Both the position numbers and the translations under genes were made by a program. Positions 63,324-64,000 of a stretch of 64,000 nt of DNA are shown piece after piece. The notes under the pieces are model-generated. The model did no database searches, was not told the origin of the DNA, and saw nothing but the letters and a program-made list of their open reading frames with translations. The stretch is from an uncultured Alphaproteobacteria bacterium. Its GTDB lineage: Bacteria > Pseudomonadota > Alphaproteobacteria > HIMB59 > GCA-002718135. Where the stretch lies: assembly GCA_902602695.1 (NCBI GenBank), contig CACKRO010000004.1, positions 1 through 64,000 of the forward strand. The letters are read 5' to 3'. Position 1 is the first letter of the stretch. The number at the start of each line of letters is the position of its first letter.

Positions 63324-63370
63324 CACAGAAAAAACCGGTGTTTTTGTTTCTGTGGAGGTTAAACCGGGAG
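63324..63370 (+). promoter_or_regulatory. Structured rpsB 5' leader (hairpin plus potential RBS pseudoknot)
   Basis: CACAGAAA/TTTCTGTG stem capped by AAAAC-CGGT-GTTTT; loop CCGGT (63335-63339) complementary to ACCGG (63363-63367) overlapping the SD GGGAG. Confidence 0.6.
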
Positions 63371-63375
63371 TTATT

Positions 63376-64000
63376 ATGAATTTACCAGAAGTTAAAATTG
63401 AAGATCTTCTAGAGTCAGGTGTCCATTTTGGTCATAATGTAAGAAGATGGAATCCAAAAATGAAAGAATACATTTATGGTGTTAGGAATAACATTCATAT
63501 TTTTGATTTAAGAATTACATTGGAGTTATTGAATCTTGCTTTAACCAAAATTCACGAAACTGTTTCTAAATCAGGAAAAATCCTTTTTGTTGGTACTAAA
63601 AAACAATGTAGTGATGTTGTTAAAGAATTAGCAATGCTTAATAATGATTTTTATGTAAATAAAAGATGGCTTGGAGGAACTCTCACTAACTGGAAAACTA
63701 TTTCTAACTCTATAAAAAGATTAGATGAAATAGAATTATTTTTAAAAGATAATGAATTGTCTAAAAATTTATCAAAAAAAGAATTATTAGATATCTCAAG
63801 GGAAAAACAAAAATTAGATCTAAATATAGGTGGAATTAGAACGCTTAATGGTAAACCAGATTTATTAATAGTTTTTGATGTAATTAAAGATAAAATTGCA
63901 GTCCGAGAAGCAACAAAACTCAACATTCCAGTTATAGCAATTGTAGACTCTAATGCTGATCCAGAATTTATTGATTATGTTATTCCTGGAAATGATGACG
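63376..64000 (+). CDS. rpsB: 30S ribosomal protein S2 (3' end beyond window)
   Basis: Translation [45 protein letters not shown]...; open to window edge. Confidence 0.97.
   Translation, partial: MNLPEVKIEDLLESGVHFGHNVRRWNPKMKEYIYGVRNNIHIFDLRITLELLNLALTKIHETVSKSGKILFVGTKKQCSDVVKELAMLNNDFYVNKRWLGGTLTNWKTISNSIKRLDEIELFLKDNELSKNLSKKELLDISREKQKLDLNIGGIRTLNGKPDLLIVFDVIKDKIAVREATKLNIPVIAIVDSNADPEFIDYVIPGNDD

Overview
The window is AT-rich and gene-dense, and gene content and order look like a streamlined alphaproteobacterium, probably marine (lineage inferred, not proven). I see no rRNA, CRISPR array, transposase, integrase or phage module.

Layout:
(1) ~1-14 kb, accessory carbohydrate locus: sugar ABC binding protein and two permeases, then FOUR consecutive ~720-aa paralogs with an N-terminal ADP-ribosylglycohydrolase (DraG-like) domain fused to C-terminal beta-rich/LamG-like regions, then an aldo/keto reductase and an MFS transporter. 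This is the best candidate for an undescribed system.
(2) 14-18 kb: nitrilase-family protein, methyltransferase, and an MntR-like regulator divergent from a putative 10-TM manganese transporter.
(3) 17-21 kb: murA-hisG-hisD-infA-yacG-like and tRNA-Phe.
(4) 21.5-32.8 kb: heptosyltransferase-like protein, two amino-acid ABC permeases, c-type cytochrome, IolE-like protein, class-I glutamine amidotransferase, glpK, parE, glnA, glnB and an aminotransferase. A tandem pair of glutamine-riboswitch (glnA RNA) aptamers lies upstream of glnA.
(5) 32.9-39.4 kb: tRNA-His, tRNA-Leu, tig-clpP-clpX-lon-hupB, tRNA-Val, tRNA-Asp.
(6) 39.5-53.3 kb: complete nuoA-N.
(7) 53.3-64 kb: birA-coaX-rnj-DUF1467-proS-lolC/E-lolD-dnaE and 5' rpsB, with a possible pseudoknot in the rpsB leader.

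Three short ORFs missing from the supplied track are added (DUF2256-like, a basic ORF overlapping murA, YacG-like), plus the truncated rpsB. All identifications are from motif and sequence recognition by eye; no searches were run.
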